A program made the position numbers and the translations under genes. Positions 52,489-60,284 of a DNA stretch of 64,000 bases are shown piece after piece. The stretch's first letter is position 1. Every line of letters begins with the position of its first letter. The notes below the pieces were generated by a model. That model did no database searches. It was not told the DNA's origin and saw only the letters and a program-made list of their open reading frames with translations. The stretch is from NCBI GenBank assembly GCA_963786985.1, contig CAWBBL010000026.1, forward strand, positions 62,001 through 126,000. The letters are read 5' to 3'. This DNA comes from Desertimonas sp963786985. Its GTDB lineage: Bacteria > Actinomycetota > Acidimicrobiia > Acidimicrobiales > Ilumatobacteraceae.

Positions 52489-54468
52489 TCAGTCGACGAC
52501 CTGCTTGTCGCGATGGGCCACGGCGAGCTCGGCGATCTCGCGGATGATGCGGGTGAGGTCGAAGTCCGCCGGCGTGTAGATCCTGGCAACACCGGCGTCG
52601 AGGAGTCGCGATCGGTCGGCTGCGGGGATGATCCCGCCGACGATGACCGGCGCGTCGACACCGCATGCGGCGAGCCGCTCGATCACGTCGGGAACGAGGT
52701 CGAGGTGTGAACCGGAGAGAATCGACAGACCGATCACGTCGACATCTTCGTCGCGCGCCGACGCGGCGATCTGCTCGGTCGTCAGGCGGATCCCGGAGTA
52801 GATGACCTCGAGGCCGGCATCACGGGCGGCGACAGCGATCTGCTCGGCGCCGTTGGAGTGGCCGTCGAGCCCCGGCTTGGCGACGAGGAGGCGCGGCGGG
52901 CCGGCGGGAAGCGACCGCAGCCAGCTGGCGACCGCATCGAGACCGCGGCGGTTCCCGCCACCCGCTCGGGCCACTCCGGTCGGCCCGCGATATTCGCCGA
53001 ACACGTCACGCATCACCTGGCCCCACTCGCCCGTTGTTCCACCGGCACGAGCGAGCGAGATCGATGCCGGCATCACGTTCTCCTCGGTCTCCGCCGCTCG
53101 CCGCAACGCAGTCAGCGCTGTGGCGACGGCCGAAGCGTCGCGCTCCGCCCGCCATGACGTGATTCCGGCGACTGCTGCTGCCTCGACGGCCGGGTCGACT
53201 CGCAGAATCGCCCCTTCGCCACCGAGCGGCGACGGTTCCGTCTCCGTGAACTGATTGACGCCGACGACGACCTGGTCGCCGGACTCGATCAGCCGCGTGC
53301 GCTGAGCCATCGACGCGACGAGTCGAGACTTCAACGTCTCCACGGCGTCGAAGGCGCCGCCCATCGCCAGCACATCGTCGAGCTCGGACCATGCCAGGTC
53401 GCACAGCTCGGACGTGCGTGCCTCGATGATCCGGGAGCCGTCGAAGATGTCGTCGTACTCGAGGACGTCGCTCTCGTACGCGAGCACCTGTTGCATCCGC
53501 AACGACCATTGCTGATCCCATGGCCGCGGCAACCCGAGCGCTTCGTTCCATGCCGGCAACTGGATGCTGCGCGCCCGAGCTGACTTCGAGAGCGTGACGG
53601 CGAGCATCTCGAGGACGATGCGCTGCACGTTGTTCTCCGGCTGGGCCTCCGTGAGCCCGAGGCTGTTGACCTGAACTCCGTAGCGGAACCGCAGGGCCTT
53701 GGGGTCGGTGACGCCGTAGCGCTGCCTGCCGACGCGTTCCCACAGCACGCCGAAGGCGCGCAACTTGCAGATCTCCTCGATGAACCGGATCCCGGCGTTG
53801 ACGAAGAAGGAGATCGACGCGAACACGCCGGCGAAGCGTTCCGGTGGCACCTGTCCCGAATCGCGCACGGCGTCGAGCACTCCAACAGCAGTCGCCAGTG
53901 CGTAGGCAAGTTCTTGCACCGGTGTCGCACCGGCCTCTTGCAGGTGGTACGAGCAGACGTTGATCGGGTTCCACAGTGGCGCGTGGGCCGCGCACCAGGC
54001 CACCACGTCGACGGTCAATCGGCGCGAAGGCTCGGGCGGGAGGATGTACGTGCCTCTCGACAGGTACTCCTTGACGATGTCGTTCTGCGTCGTCCCGCGC
54101 AACTCGGTCGAGTCGACTCCCTGTTCCGCGGCGTTGGCGACGTACAGCGCGAGCAACCACGGCGCCGTGGCGTTGATCGTCATCGACGTGTTCATCTGCG
54201 CCGGCGGGATGCCGCCGAGCAGCGTGCGCATGTCACCGAGGTGGCTGATCGGCACGCCGACCTTGCCGACCTCGCCGCGGGACATCGGCGAATCCGGGTC
54301 GTATCCGGTCTGCGTCGGGAGGTCGAAGGCCACGGACAGTCCGGTTTGCCCCTTGGCGAGGTTCGTGCGATAGAGCTCGTTGGAAGCCGCTGCTGTGGAG
54401 TGCCCGGAGTACGTGCGCATGATCCACGGTGCGTCGCGTCGATCGTTGGCCGCAGACCGTCCGGTCAT
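52489..54468 (-). CDS. MeaA/ethylmalonyl-CoA mutase-type B12 enzyme
   Basis: Adenosylcobalamin-dependent acyl-CoA mutase of 659 residues. The start region APWIMRTYSGHSTAAASNELYRTNLAKGQTGLSVAFDLPTQ-like stretch is diagnostic of MeaA/Ecm rather than methylmalonyl-CoA mutase (segment near residues 12-55). The TIM barrel is followed by a B12-binding domain with KPGLDGHSNGAEQ (DxHxxG) and GLSILSGSHL. Ecm interconverts ethylmalonyl- and methylsuccinyl-CoA. No other gene of the ethylmalonyl-CoA pathway is certain here, so isobutyryl-type substrates remain possible. ATG 54468 overlaps the aat stop. Confidence 0.88.
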   Translation of the reverse strand: MTGRSAANDRRDAPWIMRTYSGHSTAAASNELYRTNLAKGQTGLSVAFDLPTQTGYDPDSPMSRGEVGKVGVPISHLGDMRTLLGGIPPAQMNTSMTINATAPWLLALYVANAAEQGVDSTELRGTTQNDIVKEYLSRGTYILPPEPSRRLTVDVVAWCAAHAPLWNPINVCSYHLQEAGATPVQELAYALATAVGVLDAVRDSGQVPPERFAGVFASISFFVNAGIRFIEEICKLRAFGVLWERVGRQRYGVTDPKALRFRYGVQVNSLGLTEAQPENNVQRIVLEMLAVTLSKSARARSIQLPAWNEALGLPRPWDQQWSLRMQQVLAYESDVLEYDDIFDGSRIIEARTSELCDLAWSELDDVLAMGGAFDAVETLKSRLVASMAQRTRLIESGDQVVVGVNQFTETEPSPLGGEGAILRVDPAVEAAAVAGITSWRAERDASAVATALTALRRAAETEENVMPASISLARAGGTTGEWGQVMRDVFGEYRGPTGVARAGGGNRRGLDAVASWLRSLPAGPPRLLVAKPGLDGHSNGAEQIAVAARDAGLEVIYSGIRLTTEQIAASARDEDVDVIGLSILSGSHLDLVPDVIERLAACGVDAPVIVGGIIPAADRSRLLDAGVARIYTPADFDLTRIIREIAELAVAHRDKQVVD

Positions 54469-55139
54469 CGTCCGGCTCCCTCGTGGGTGGCGTCGGCAAG
54501 CAGCCGCAGATACTCGTCGCGATCGACGGTGACCGCGCCGAGTGACGCGAGGTGCGGCGTCAGCCATTGCACGTCGAGCAACGTTGCGCCCGTCACGTTG
54601 AGCCAGTCGACGAGACGGACGAGGGCAACCTTCGAAGCGTCACGGGCATGATGAAACATTGCTTCCCCAGCGAAGAACGAGCCGAGGCGGACACCGTAGA
54701 GCCCGCCAACGAGCGTCCCGTGCTCGTCGAACGACTCGAACGAGTGCGCCCAGCCGAGCTCGTGCAACCTCCGGTAGGCCCGCACGAAGGCCGGGGTGAT
54801 CCACGATCCCGCTCGGCGAGGGTCGGCGCAGCGCAGGATCACGTCATCGAACGACGTGTCGCGCCGCACGTCGTAGCGGCCCACGCTGCGGCGCAGCGAC
54901 CGACTGACGACGAGCCCGTCGAGAGGGATGGTCGCTCGTGGATCCGGCGAGAACCACGCCAGCCGCCGGCGCCCGAACGGCATCGGGAACAGCCCGCAGC
55001 GGTACGCCTCGAGCAATGTCCCGGGCTCGAGATCGCCGCCGACGCCGGCGATCCCATCGCGGTTGGCAGTGCGTGGCGAGGGCAGCGCCCATCGGGTCGC
55101 TGGCGGCTCGACGGGACAAACTCGCTCCGGCTCCTGCAT
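54465..55139 (-). CDS. aat: Leucyl/phenylalanyl-tRNA--protein transferase
   Basis: Protein of 224 residues that adds Leu or Phe to N-terminal Arg/Lys, marking proteins for ClpAP/S-type degradation. Conserved: EAYRCGLFPMPF, LAWFSPDPRATIPLD, WITPAFVRAYRRLHELGWAHSFE, LVGGLYGVRLGSFFAGEAMFH. The C-terminal segment LLDVQWLTPHLASLGAV is intact. It is coupled to the mutase by an ATGA overlap. ATG 55139 is the start. Confidence 0.93.
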   Translation of the reverse strand: MQEPERVCPVEPPATRWALPSPRTANRDGIAGVGGDLEPGTLLEAYRCGLFPMPFGRRRLAWFSPDPRATIPLDGLVVSRSLRRSVGRYDVRRDTSFDDVILRCADPRRAGSWITPAFVRAYRRLHELGWAHSFESFDEHGTLVGGLYGVRLGSFFAGEAMFHHARDASKVALVRLVDWLNVTGATLLDVQWLTPHLASLGAVTVDRDEYLRLLADATHEGAGR

Positions 55140-55179
55140 GCCCGACCAGCATGTCGCCGCTGAAACTCTGTTGCACGGG

Positions 55180-56031
55180 TCAGTACCGATAGAACCCGCG
55201 GCCTGTCTTGCGACCGAGTTGGCCGGCGGCCACCTTGCGGCGCAGCGTCGGTGCCGGCGCGAGGCTCGGATCGCCGAACTCGGCGTGCAGCGCCTCGAGG
55301 ATGGCGACCGACGTGTCGAGCCCGACGAGGTCGAGGAGGGCGAACGGGCCGATCGGGAAGTTGCATCCACCACACATCGCCGTATCGATGTCTTCGATCG
55401 CCGCCGTTCCCAGCTCGTACATCCGCACGGCGTTGTTGAGGTACGGGAACAGCAGGGCATTGACGACGAACCCGGCGCGGTCGACGACTTCGATGGCGTC
55501 CTTGCCGCACGTCGTGGCGAACGTCAACGCCGTCTTGATCGTGTCGTCGCTGGCTGTGATCGGGCGGACGACCTCGACGAGGCGCATCTGTGGTGCCGGG
55601 TTGAAGAAGTGGATGCCGCAGACCTGGTCGGGGCGCTGCGTCGCCATCGCCAGCTCGACGACGGGGAGCGTCGACGTGTTCGTCGCCAGGATCGCCGACG
55701 GCTTGACCACCTGGTCGAGCTCGGCGAACAGCTCACGCTTCGTCGGCAGGTCCTCGACCACGCTCTCGACGACGAGGTCGCAGGACTCCAGTCGGCCGAG
55801 ATGCTCGGTGGCGGTGATCCGCCGGAGGATCTCGTCGCCCGCCGTGGCCGGCAGCGAACCCTTGTCGATCTGGCGCGAGAGGCTGGCGGTGACGTTGGCG
55901 ACGACGGCTTCGGAGCCTGCTCGAGTCCGCGACCGGACGATGACGTGATGCCCCGTCCGCGCCACGACCTCGACGAGCCCGGCGCCCATCATGCCGGAAC
56001 CGACGATGCCGACGATGTCCACCTCGGCCAT
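55180..56031 (-). CDS. 3-hydroxyacyl-CoA (3-hydroxybutyryl-CoA) dehydrogenase
   Basis: NAD-dependent enzyme of 283 residues, oxidising 3-hydroxyacyl-CoA in fatty-acid or butyrate metabolism. The NAD site is GIVGSGMMGAGLVE; the catalytic region includes GIHFFNPAPQMRLVEVV (catalytic His) and the C-terminal domain starts GFVVNALLFPYLNNA. TAAGCT (56038-56043, minus strand) ends 6 bases before the ATG, and an inverted repeat lies just upstream. It may form a transcription unit with aat and the mutase, 40 bases further on. Confidence 0.92.
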   Translation of the reverse strand: MAEVDIVGIVGSGMMGAGLVEVVARTGHHVIVRSRTRAGSEAVVANVTASLSRQIDKGSLPATAGDEILRRITATEHLGRLESCDLVVESVVEDLPTKRELFAELDQVVKPSAILATNTSTLPVVELAMATQRPDQVCGIHFFNPAPQMRLVEVVRPITASDDTIKTALTFATTCGKDAIEVVDRAGFVVNALLFPYLNNAVRMYELGTAAIEDIDTAMCGGCNFPIGPFALLDLVGLDTSVAILEALHAEFGDPSLAPAPTLRRKVAAGQLGRKTGRGFYRY

Positions 56032-56037
56032 GCGGAG

Positions 56038-56059
56038 AGCTTAGTTACCCATCGGTAAC
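56038..56059 (-). promoter_or_regulatory. Promoter and putative operator of the hydroxyacyl-CoA dehydrogenase gene
   Basis: The -10 TAAGCT (56038-56043 read on the minus strand) abuts GTTACC-CATC-GGTAAC (56044-56059), a perfect inverted repeat of the size and GTTACC-type half-site that TetR- or GntR-family fatty-acid regulators often use. A bound repressor would cover the spacer of the promoter. The regulator is not in the window. Confidence 0.55.
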
Positions 56060-56110
56060 CTGTCGAGCGAGCTGGCCAGTCGTCGGCACGTCCCGGCTAC
56101 CGTGCCGGCG

Positions 56111-56740
56111 ATGAGCGGTTCGGGAGTTCTGGCGTTTTGCGGTGGGGGAGCGTTCGAGAGCAACGACGATCTGGACCGTCGGCTGCTCGCCGAGGTCGGT
56201 GCCGAACGCGTCGTGATGTTGCCGACGGCGGACGCCTTCGAGGAGCCTGCCGCCTTGGTCGCCGCGGCGATGACCTGGGCCGAGCGACTCGGCGTGGAGA
56301 TCGAAGCGCTGATGGTGCTGCAACGTCACGATGCCGACGACGAGGGGGCGGCAGCCATCGTCGATGCGGCGTCGGCGGTGTACCTCGCCGGGGATTCCTC
56401 GATGCACCTGCGCAGTGTGCTCAAGGACACTGCGGTCTTCGCCGCCTTGCGACGGGTACTCGAGCGCGGCGGTCTCGTCGTCGCCATCGGTCCATCGGCC
56501 GCCGCCCTGAGCGACCCGATGTTCGACGTTCGCGGCGGTGCGTTCACCCTCGGATTGGGCCTGGAGTTCGGCGTGGCGATCATCCCGGAGAGCGAGCAGT
56601 GGAGCGACGAGGCACTCGCCAGGACCCGCTCGCTGGCCACCACGCCGACGATCGTCCTGCCGACGGGATCGGCGGCGGTCTCCCGCGGTGGGAACTGGGA
56701 GTTGGTCGGCGAGGCCGTGGCCAGCGACGACCTCGTGTGA
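56111..56740 (+). CDS. Peptidase S51/cyanophycinase-like protein
   Basis: Protein of 209 residues with a class I glutamine-amidotransferase-like fold. AVYLAGDSSMHLRSVL corresponds to the GGDQ-type turn and VVAIGPSAAALSDPM to the nucleophile elbow (usually G-x-S-A-G; here GPSAA). Family members cleave cyanophycin, dipeptides or act as carboxy-exopeptidases; the retained Ser suggests activity. TACCGT at 56098-56103 ends 7 bases before ATG 56111, which I prefer to GTG 56102. Confidence 0.7.
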   Translation: MSGSGVLAFCGGGAFESNDDLDRRLLAEVGAERVVMLPTADAFEEPAALVAAAMTWAERLGVEIEALMVLQRHDADDEGAAAIVDAASAVYLAGDSSMHLRSVLKDTAVFAALRRVLERGGLVVAIGPSAAALSDPMFDVRGGAFTLGLGLEFGVAIIPESEQWSDEALARTRSLATTPTIVLPTGSAAVSRGGNWELVGEAVASDDLV

Positions 56741-56759
56741 TCGCCGACCTCCGCCGACG

Positions 56760-57080
56760 TCAGGTCGTGGACGTCGGTTCCGTGGTGCCGACCGGCTCGG
56801 TGGTCTCCGTGGCGTCGGACGCCCCGGCCGCGGTGCTCGCCGAGGGTTCGCTCGAGTCGACGACGGCGGCCGGGACCGTCGAGGCCGGGGTGTCGTCGCC
56901 GCCGTCGTCGTCACCCCCGGCGATGACGGCGAGGAGTACGGCGATCAGCAGTACGGCGGCGACTGCCACGCCGATCAGCACGGCCCGTCGGGTCATCGAT
57001 CGGCGCTTCTCCTGCTTGGCCAGCTCCTGCTTCTGCAGCTGGCGATTGGACTTCTGACGCTCCCGACGTTCGGTTCCCAC
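56760..57080 (-). CDS. Single-pass membrane protein with basic N-terminus
   Basis: Protein of 106 residues. A highly charged helix (ERRERQKSNRQLQKQELAKQ) leads to one membrane helix (AVLIGVAVAAVLLIAVLLAVIAG) and an acidic Ser/Thr-rich tail. The N-terminus resembles that of actinobacterial membrane-bound peptidyl-prolyl isomerases, but the isomerase domain is absent. TAGTGT (57090-57095, minus strand) ends 9 bases before GTG 57080. Function unknown. Confidence 0.65.
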   Translation of the reverse strand: MGTERRERQKSNRQLQKQELAKQEKRRSMTRRAVLIGVAVAAVLLIAVLLAVIAGGDDDGGDDTPASTVPAAVVDSSEPSASTAAGASDATETTEPVGTTEPTSTT

Positions 57081-57149
57081 GGCCGGGGAACACTACTGGC
57101 GATCGAGAGTGGTCCGGCTCGACGCAAGTGGCATCGATACGCTGCGTTC

Positions 57150-57389
57150 GTGGCGATCGTGAGGATGTTCGCATCGGCGCGGGAGGCTGCCGGCAGGTCG
57201 CACGACGACGTGCCCGGCGCGACGGTCGCCGACGTGCTCGATGCGGCGAGGCAGCGCTACGGCGCGGCGTTCTCCGACGTCCTCGGCACCTGCCGAATCT
57301 GGGTCAACGGCGAGCCGGCCGCCCCGACGACGGTGGTCGACGGCGACGACGAGGTCGCCGTCCTGCCGCCGGTGTCCGGAGGTACCTGA
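57150..57389 (+). CDS. MoaD/ThiS-like sulfur carrier protein
   Basis: Ubiquitin-fold protein of 79 residues: VRMFASAREAAGRSHDDVPGATVADVLD, WVNGEPA, and VAVLPPVSGGT. Family members carry a thiocarboxylate on a C-terminal GG for molybdopterin or other sulfur transfer; here one Thr follows the GG, which would block adenylation unless removed. TACGCT at 57138-57143 ends 6 bases before GTG 57150. The TGA overlaps the ATG of the RsiG-like gene. Confidence 0.75.
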   Translation: MAIVRMFASAREAAGRSHDDVPGATVADVLDAARQRYGAAFSDVLGTCRIWVNGEPAAPTTVVDGDDEVAVLPPVSGGT

Positions 57390-57889
57390 TGTCGGACGCC
57401 GATCCGACCGCTCCGCAGGCGATGCCGATCGATGAGCTGCGTCGCCGCCGCGGCGAGCTGCAGGCGATCGACGACGCGGTGTCCTACGTGCGGCGGGTGG
57501 CCCACGGCCGCGCCGATCTGGCCCGCGACGCCATCGGACGGTCGAGTGACGACCGCGACCCGACTCCCGTCTACGCCCGCCGCGACCTGCATGGTGAACT
57601 GCGCGAGGTGCTCGCCGATCGTCTCCTCGGCGACGAGGCCCGGCCACCGCGGCCAGTTGAGGACTACAGCGATCATCCCCTTGCTGTCGAACTCGACGAG
57701 CTGTGCGCGGCCAATGGGTTCAGCCACCTCGACCGACTGTCCCGTGGGGAGCTGGAGCAGCTGATCGCCGCTCTCGATGGCTTCGAGCAACGGGTGTCGG
57801 CGCAACGGCGGGCGGTGTACGACGAGCTCGACCCGCTCACCGAGGAACTCGTGGTGCGCCTGCGCGCCGAGCAAGCCGAGGAGACGTGA
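57389..57889 (+). CDS. RsiG-like anti-sigma factor (putative c-di-GMP responsive)
   Basis: Helical protein of 166 residues. In Streptomyces RsiG, which holds sigma-WhiG when armed with c-di-GMP, a motif E-x3-S-x2-R-x3-Q-x3-D occurs twice. Here the first copy is D28-S32-R35-H39-D43 and the second E133-S137-R140-Y144-D148, so Ser, Arg and Asp are kept but the Gln is replaced in both. The opening PIDELRRRRGELQ is also typical of the family. No sigma factor gene lies in the window. c-di-GMP binding is therefore an inference. Confidence 0.65.
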   Translation: MSDADPTAPQAMPIDELRRRRGELQAIDDAVSYVRRVAHGRADLARDAIGRSSDDRDPTPVYARRDLHGELREVLADRLLGDEARPPRPVEDYSDHPLAVELDELCAANGFSHLDRLSRGELEQLIAALDGFEQRVSAQRRAVYDELDPLTEELVVRLRAEQAEET

Positions 57890-57912
57890 TGAGCCGGTCG
57901 AGCCCCCGCTAC

Positions 57913-57980
57913 CGATGCGCGCGACCGAGCGCGAGCGAGGGGGCGGCCAGTAGCGGCCGGCGTGGCCGGGGAACGCAATG
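57913..57980. repeat. Intergenic repeat family D, copy 2
   Basis: CGATGCGCGCGACCGAGCGC at the left and GGCCGGGGAACGCAATG at the right, matching copy 1 in order and length with about 80% identity. Its last three bases are the ATG start codon of the next gene. Confidence 0.85.
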
Positions 57981-58331
57981 ATCGGTTCACGTCAGGAGCT
58001 TCAGCACCGGCTCGTCGAACTCGGTGGGTTCATTCGCACCCACCGCGAGACCGCCAGCATGTCGGTGCGCCGCCTCGCCGAGATCGCCGGCGTGTCCAAC
58101 CCGTACCTCTCCCAGATCGAGCGAGGGTTGCGCCGGCCATCGGCCGAGATCCTCCAACAACTCGCCGAGGCGCTGAAGATCAACGTCGAGGCGTTGTACG
58201 TCAGGGCCGGCCTGCTCGGTGACGACCAGGACGGCGGACCGAGCGTGCGGGAGGCGATCGGCAGCGATCCGGCGTTGACGCCGGAGCAGAAACAGGCCCT
58301 GCTCAGCGTGTACGAGAGCTTCGTCAAGTAG
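57978..58331 (+). CDS. XRE-type helix-turn-helix regulator
   Basis: Protein of 117 residues. The DNA-binding domain is LGGFIRTHRETASMSVRRLAEIAGVSNPYLSQIERGLRRPSAEIL-like, residues 15-60, a form common beside cell-envelope and mycothiol genes in actinobacteria (for example Rv0474). The C-terminal part is a short acidic helix ending LTPEQKQALLSVYESFV. ATG 57978 is formed by the end of a family D repeat; ATG 58059 is internal to the domain and unlikely. It precedes mshA by 63 bp. Confidence 0.85.
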   Translation: MIGSRQELQHRLVELGGFIRTHRETASMSVRRLAEIAGVSNPYLSQIERGLRRPSAEILQQLAEALKINVEALYVRAGLLGDDQDGGPSVREAIGSDPALTPEQKQALLSVYESFVK

Positions 58332-58394
58332 CGGTCGGCGGCCCATCGTCCGCTCCGGGGGAATGTTGAGCGGATCGGTAATGTTTCACTCCTC

Positions 58395-59609
58395 GTGCCG
58401 CGGGTCGCCCTGCTCTCTCTCCACACGTCCCCACTCGTCCAGCCAGGTGCCGGCGACAGCGGGGGGATGAACGTGTACGTGCGCGAGGTCGCGGCGGCGC
58501 TCGCCCAGGCCGGCGTCGACTGCACGACCTACACGCGCGCCGATCGTCCCGGTTTGCCAGTCGAGCTGCTCGTCGAGCCCGGGCACTCCGTGGTTCACGT
58601 CCCAGCCGGTGCGTTCGACCTCCCCAAGGAAGCGCTCGCCGAACAGGTCGACGTGTTTGCCGACGGCGTCGCCGAGCACCTCGAGGCCACCGGTGGGGCA
58701 GATGTGATCCATGGCAACTACTGGCTGAGCGGCGTCGCCGGGCACCGTTTGAAGCATCGCTTCGGCGTGCCCCTCGTCTCCACCTTCCACACCCTCGCCC
58801 GCGTCAAAGCCGAGGGCGGTGACCTCGAGCCGGAGTGGCGCGAACGTGCCGAGGCGGAGATCATCGGCTGCAGCGATGCCATCTGTGTCAGCTGTCCGGA
58901 GGAGGAACGGCAGTTCCGCCGCCTGTACGGCGATCCCCACGGGGTCATCGAGACGGTCCCGCCGGCCGTCGAGCACGCCTTCTTCGCCCCCGGACACCGG
59001 GGCGGAGCGCGGCGCGCCGTCGGCCTGCCCACCGACCGCCCGATCGTGCTGTACGTCGGCCGCATCCAGCCGCTCAAGGGTCCCGATGTCGCCGTCCGGG
59101 CCCTCGCCGCGACGCACCGCAGCGACGCCATGCTGGTCATCGTCGGTGGCGCCAGCGGCACGGACGGACTCGCCGAAGAGCAGTTGACGCGTGCCCTGGC
59201 CGCCGATCTCGGTGTGGCCGATCGTGTCGTGTTCGTCGATCCCCAACCGCACCACCTGCTGTCGAGCTACTACCGCGCCGCCGATGTCGTCATCGTGCCC
59301 AGTCGTAGCGAGAGCTTCGGCCTCGTGGCCCTCGAAGCGGCGGCCTGCGGCATCCCCGTGGTGGCCAGTGCCGTCGGCGGATTGCTCAACGTCGTCCACG
59401 ACGGGGTCACCGGCGTGCTCGTCGATGGGCGGCAGCCCGAACGCTTCGCCCGCGCCCTGTCGCAGATCATCGATGACCCGCTCGGCGCGGCGGCGATGGG
59501 CGCCGCCGCCGCGGTGCGGGCGCGGCGGTTCACGTGGAGCCTCACCGCCGCGCGGCTGCGCCGCCTGTACGCCGACCTCGTCGAGCAGCGCACCCTCGTC
59601 GCCTGCTGA
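58395..59609 (+). CDS. mshA: D-inositol-3-phosphate glycosyltransferase
   Basis: GT4 enzyme of 404 residues that transfers GlcNAc from UDP-GlcNAc to inositol 3-phosphate, the first step of mycothiol synthesis. QPGAGDSGGMNVYVRE near the N-terminus is the MshA hallmark; HGNYWLSGVAG and STFHTLARVKAEG are acceptor-side segments; VGRIQPLKGPDVAVRA and SRSESFGLVALEAAACG-like E-x7-E belong to the donor site. GTG 58395 is preceded by TAATGT at 58380-58385. A YbjN-family gene follows, as in Mycobacterium. Confidence 0.94.
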   Translation: MPRVALLSLHTSPLVQPGAGDSGGMNVYVREVAAALAQAGVDCTTYTRADRPGLPVELLVEPGHSVVHVPAGAFDLPKEALAEQVDVFADGVAEHLEATGGADVIHGNYWLSGVAGHRLKHRFGVPLVSTFHTLARVKAEGGDLEPEWRERAEAEIIGCSDAICVSCPEEERQFRRLYGDPHGVIETVPPAVEHAFFAPGHRGGARRAVGLPTDRPIVLYVGRIQPLKGPDVAVRALAATHRSDAMLVIVGGASGTDGLAEEQLTRALAADLGVADRVVFVDPQPHHLLSSYYRAADVVIVPSRSESFGLVALEAAACGIPVVASAVGGLLNVVHDGVTGVLVDGRQPERFARALSQIIDDPLGAAAMGAAAAVRARRFTWSLTAARLRRLYADLVEQRTLVAC

Positions 59610-59620
59610 CCCGTTCCGAG

Positions 59621-59654
59621 GCCAATTGTGAGCAGTATGTTGCTCACAATTGGC
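59621..59654. terminator. Perfect 14-bp hairpin between mshA and the YbjN gene
   Basis: GCCAATTGTGAGCA (59621-59634) and TGCTCACAATTGGC (59641-59654) pair perfectly around a 6-base loop, 11 bases after the mshA stop. The arms contain AATTGTGAGC and GCTCACAATT, identical to the two halves of an ideal lac operator with 8 extra bases between. It is unusually AT-rich for this DNA. A terminator or processing site is most likely. Confidence 0.6.
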
Positions 59655-59696
59655 TCCAGAAGCCGGGGTGCTGGCATCGTCGTACGATCGGCGCTG

Positions 59697-60161
59697 GTGA
59701 GCGACCTCTACGACGCCGGCGCGCTTGGCGAACTCGAGGCCGACATCGGCCGGTGGCTGGCGACCTTCGCTGATGCCACGCCGACCGTGCGCGCCGTCGA
59801 TCGAGCCGACGGTGACGAACGTCGGTGGTTCGTGCGCATGGCGGGGGAGGAGAAGGACATCACCACGGTGTGGATCACCCTCGGCCAGCGAACACTGCGG
59901 TACGAGACGTACGTGATGCCGGCGCCGGAGGAGAACGCCGGCGAGTTGTACGAGCACCTGCTGCGCCGCAACGAGCGGCTCATCGGGGCGCACTTCTCGA
60001 TCGGCATCGAGGACGCCGTGTTCCTGCGCGGCGAGTTGCCCCTGCCGGCCGTGACCGCCGACGAGCTGGACCGGGCGATCGGAACGCTCTACGCCACGGT
60101 CGAACAGGTCTTCGGCGGCCTCCTGCGGATCGGCTTCGCCAGCAGATTTTCCACGAGCTGA
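59697..60161 (+). CDS. YbjN domain-containing protein
   Basis: Protein of 154 residues related to YbjN and type III secretion chaperones: RRWFVRMAGEEKDITTVWITLGQRTLRYETYVMPAP, then LYEHLLRRNERLIGAHFSIG. A gene of this family follows mshA in Mycobacterium (Rv0486-Rv0487). Function unknown, possibly a chaperone. TACGAT at 59683-59688 ends 8 bases before GTG 59697. Confidence 0.85.
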   Translation: MSDLYDAGALGELEADIGRWLATFADATPTVRAVDRADGDERRWFVRMAGEEKDITTVWITLGQRTLRYETYVMPAPEENAGELYEHLLRRNERLIGAHFSIGIEDAVFLRGELPLPAVTADELDRAIGTLYATVEQVFGGLLRIGFASRFSTS

Positions 60162-60203
60162 CCGCCCGACGGTTTCCCTTGGCGACGTCGGACGACGCCC
60201 AGG

Positions 60204-60268
60204 GGAGGTGTCCGGGTCGTTCGCCAATCGGGGATGTCGGGTTCCTTGCGGCGGCCCGGACAGCCTCC
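60204..60268. terminator. Imperfect inverted repeat upstream of proC
   Basis: GGAGGTGTCCGGG (60204-60216) and CCCGGACAGCCTCC (60255-60268) pair with one bulged base around a 38-base loop, in the 123-bp gap between the YbjN and proC genes. It may end YbjN transcription. The proC -10 TACGTT follows at 60273-60278. Confidence 0.3.
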
Positions 60269-60284
60269 CGGGTACGTTTGCTCG

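Noticed and set aside
57889..57981. A short plus-strand frame across family D copy 2
   Set aside because: Its sequence is the repeat itself; nothing suggests a protein.
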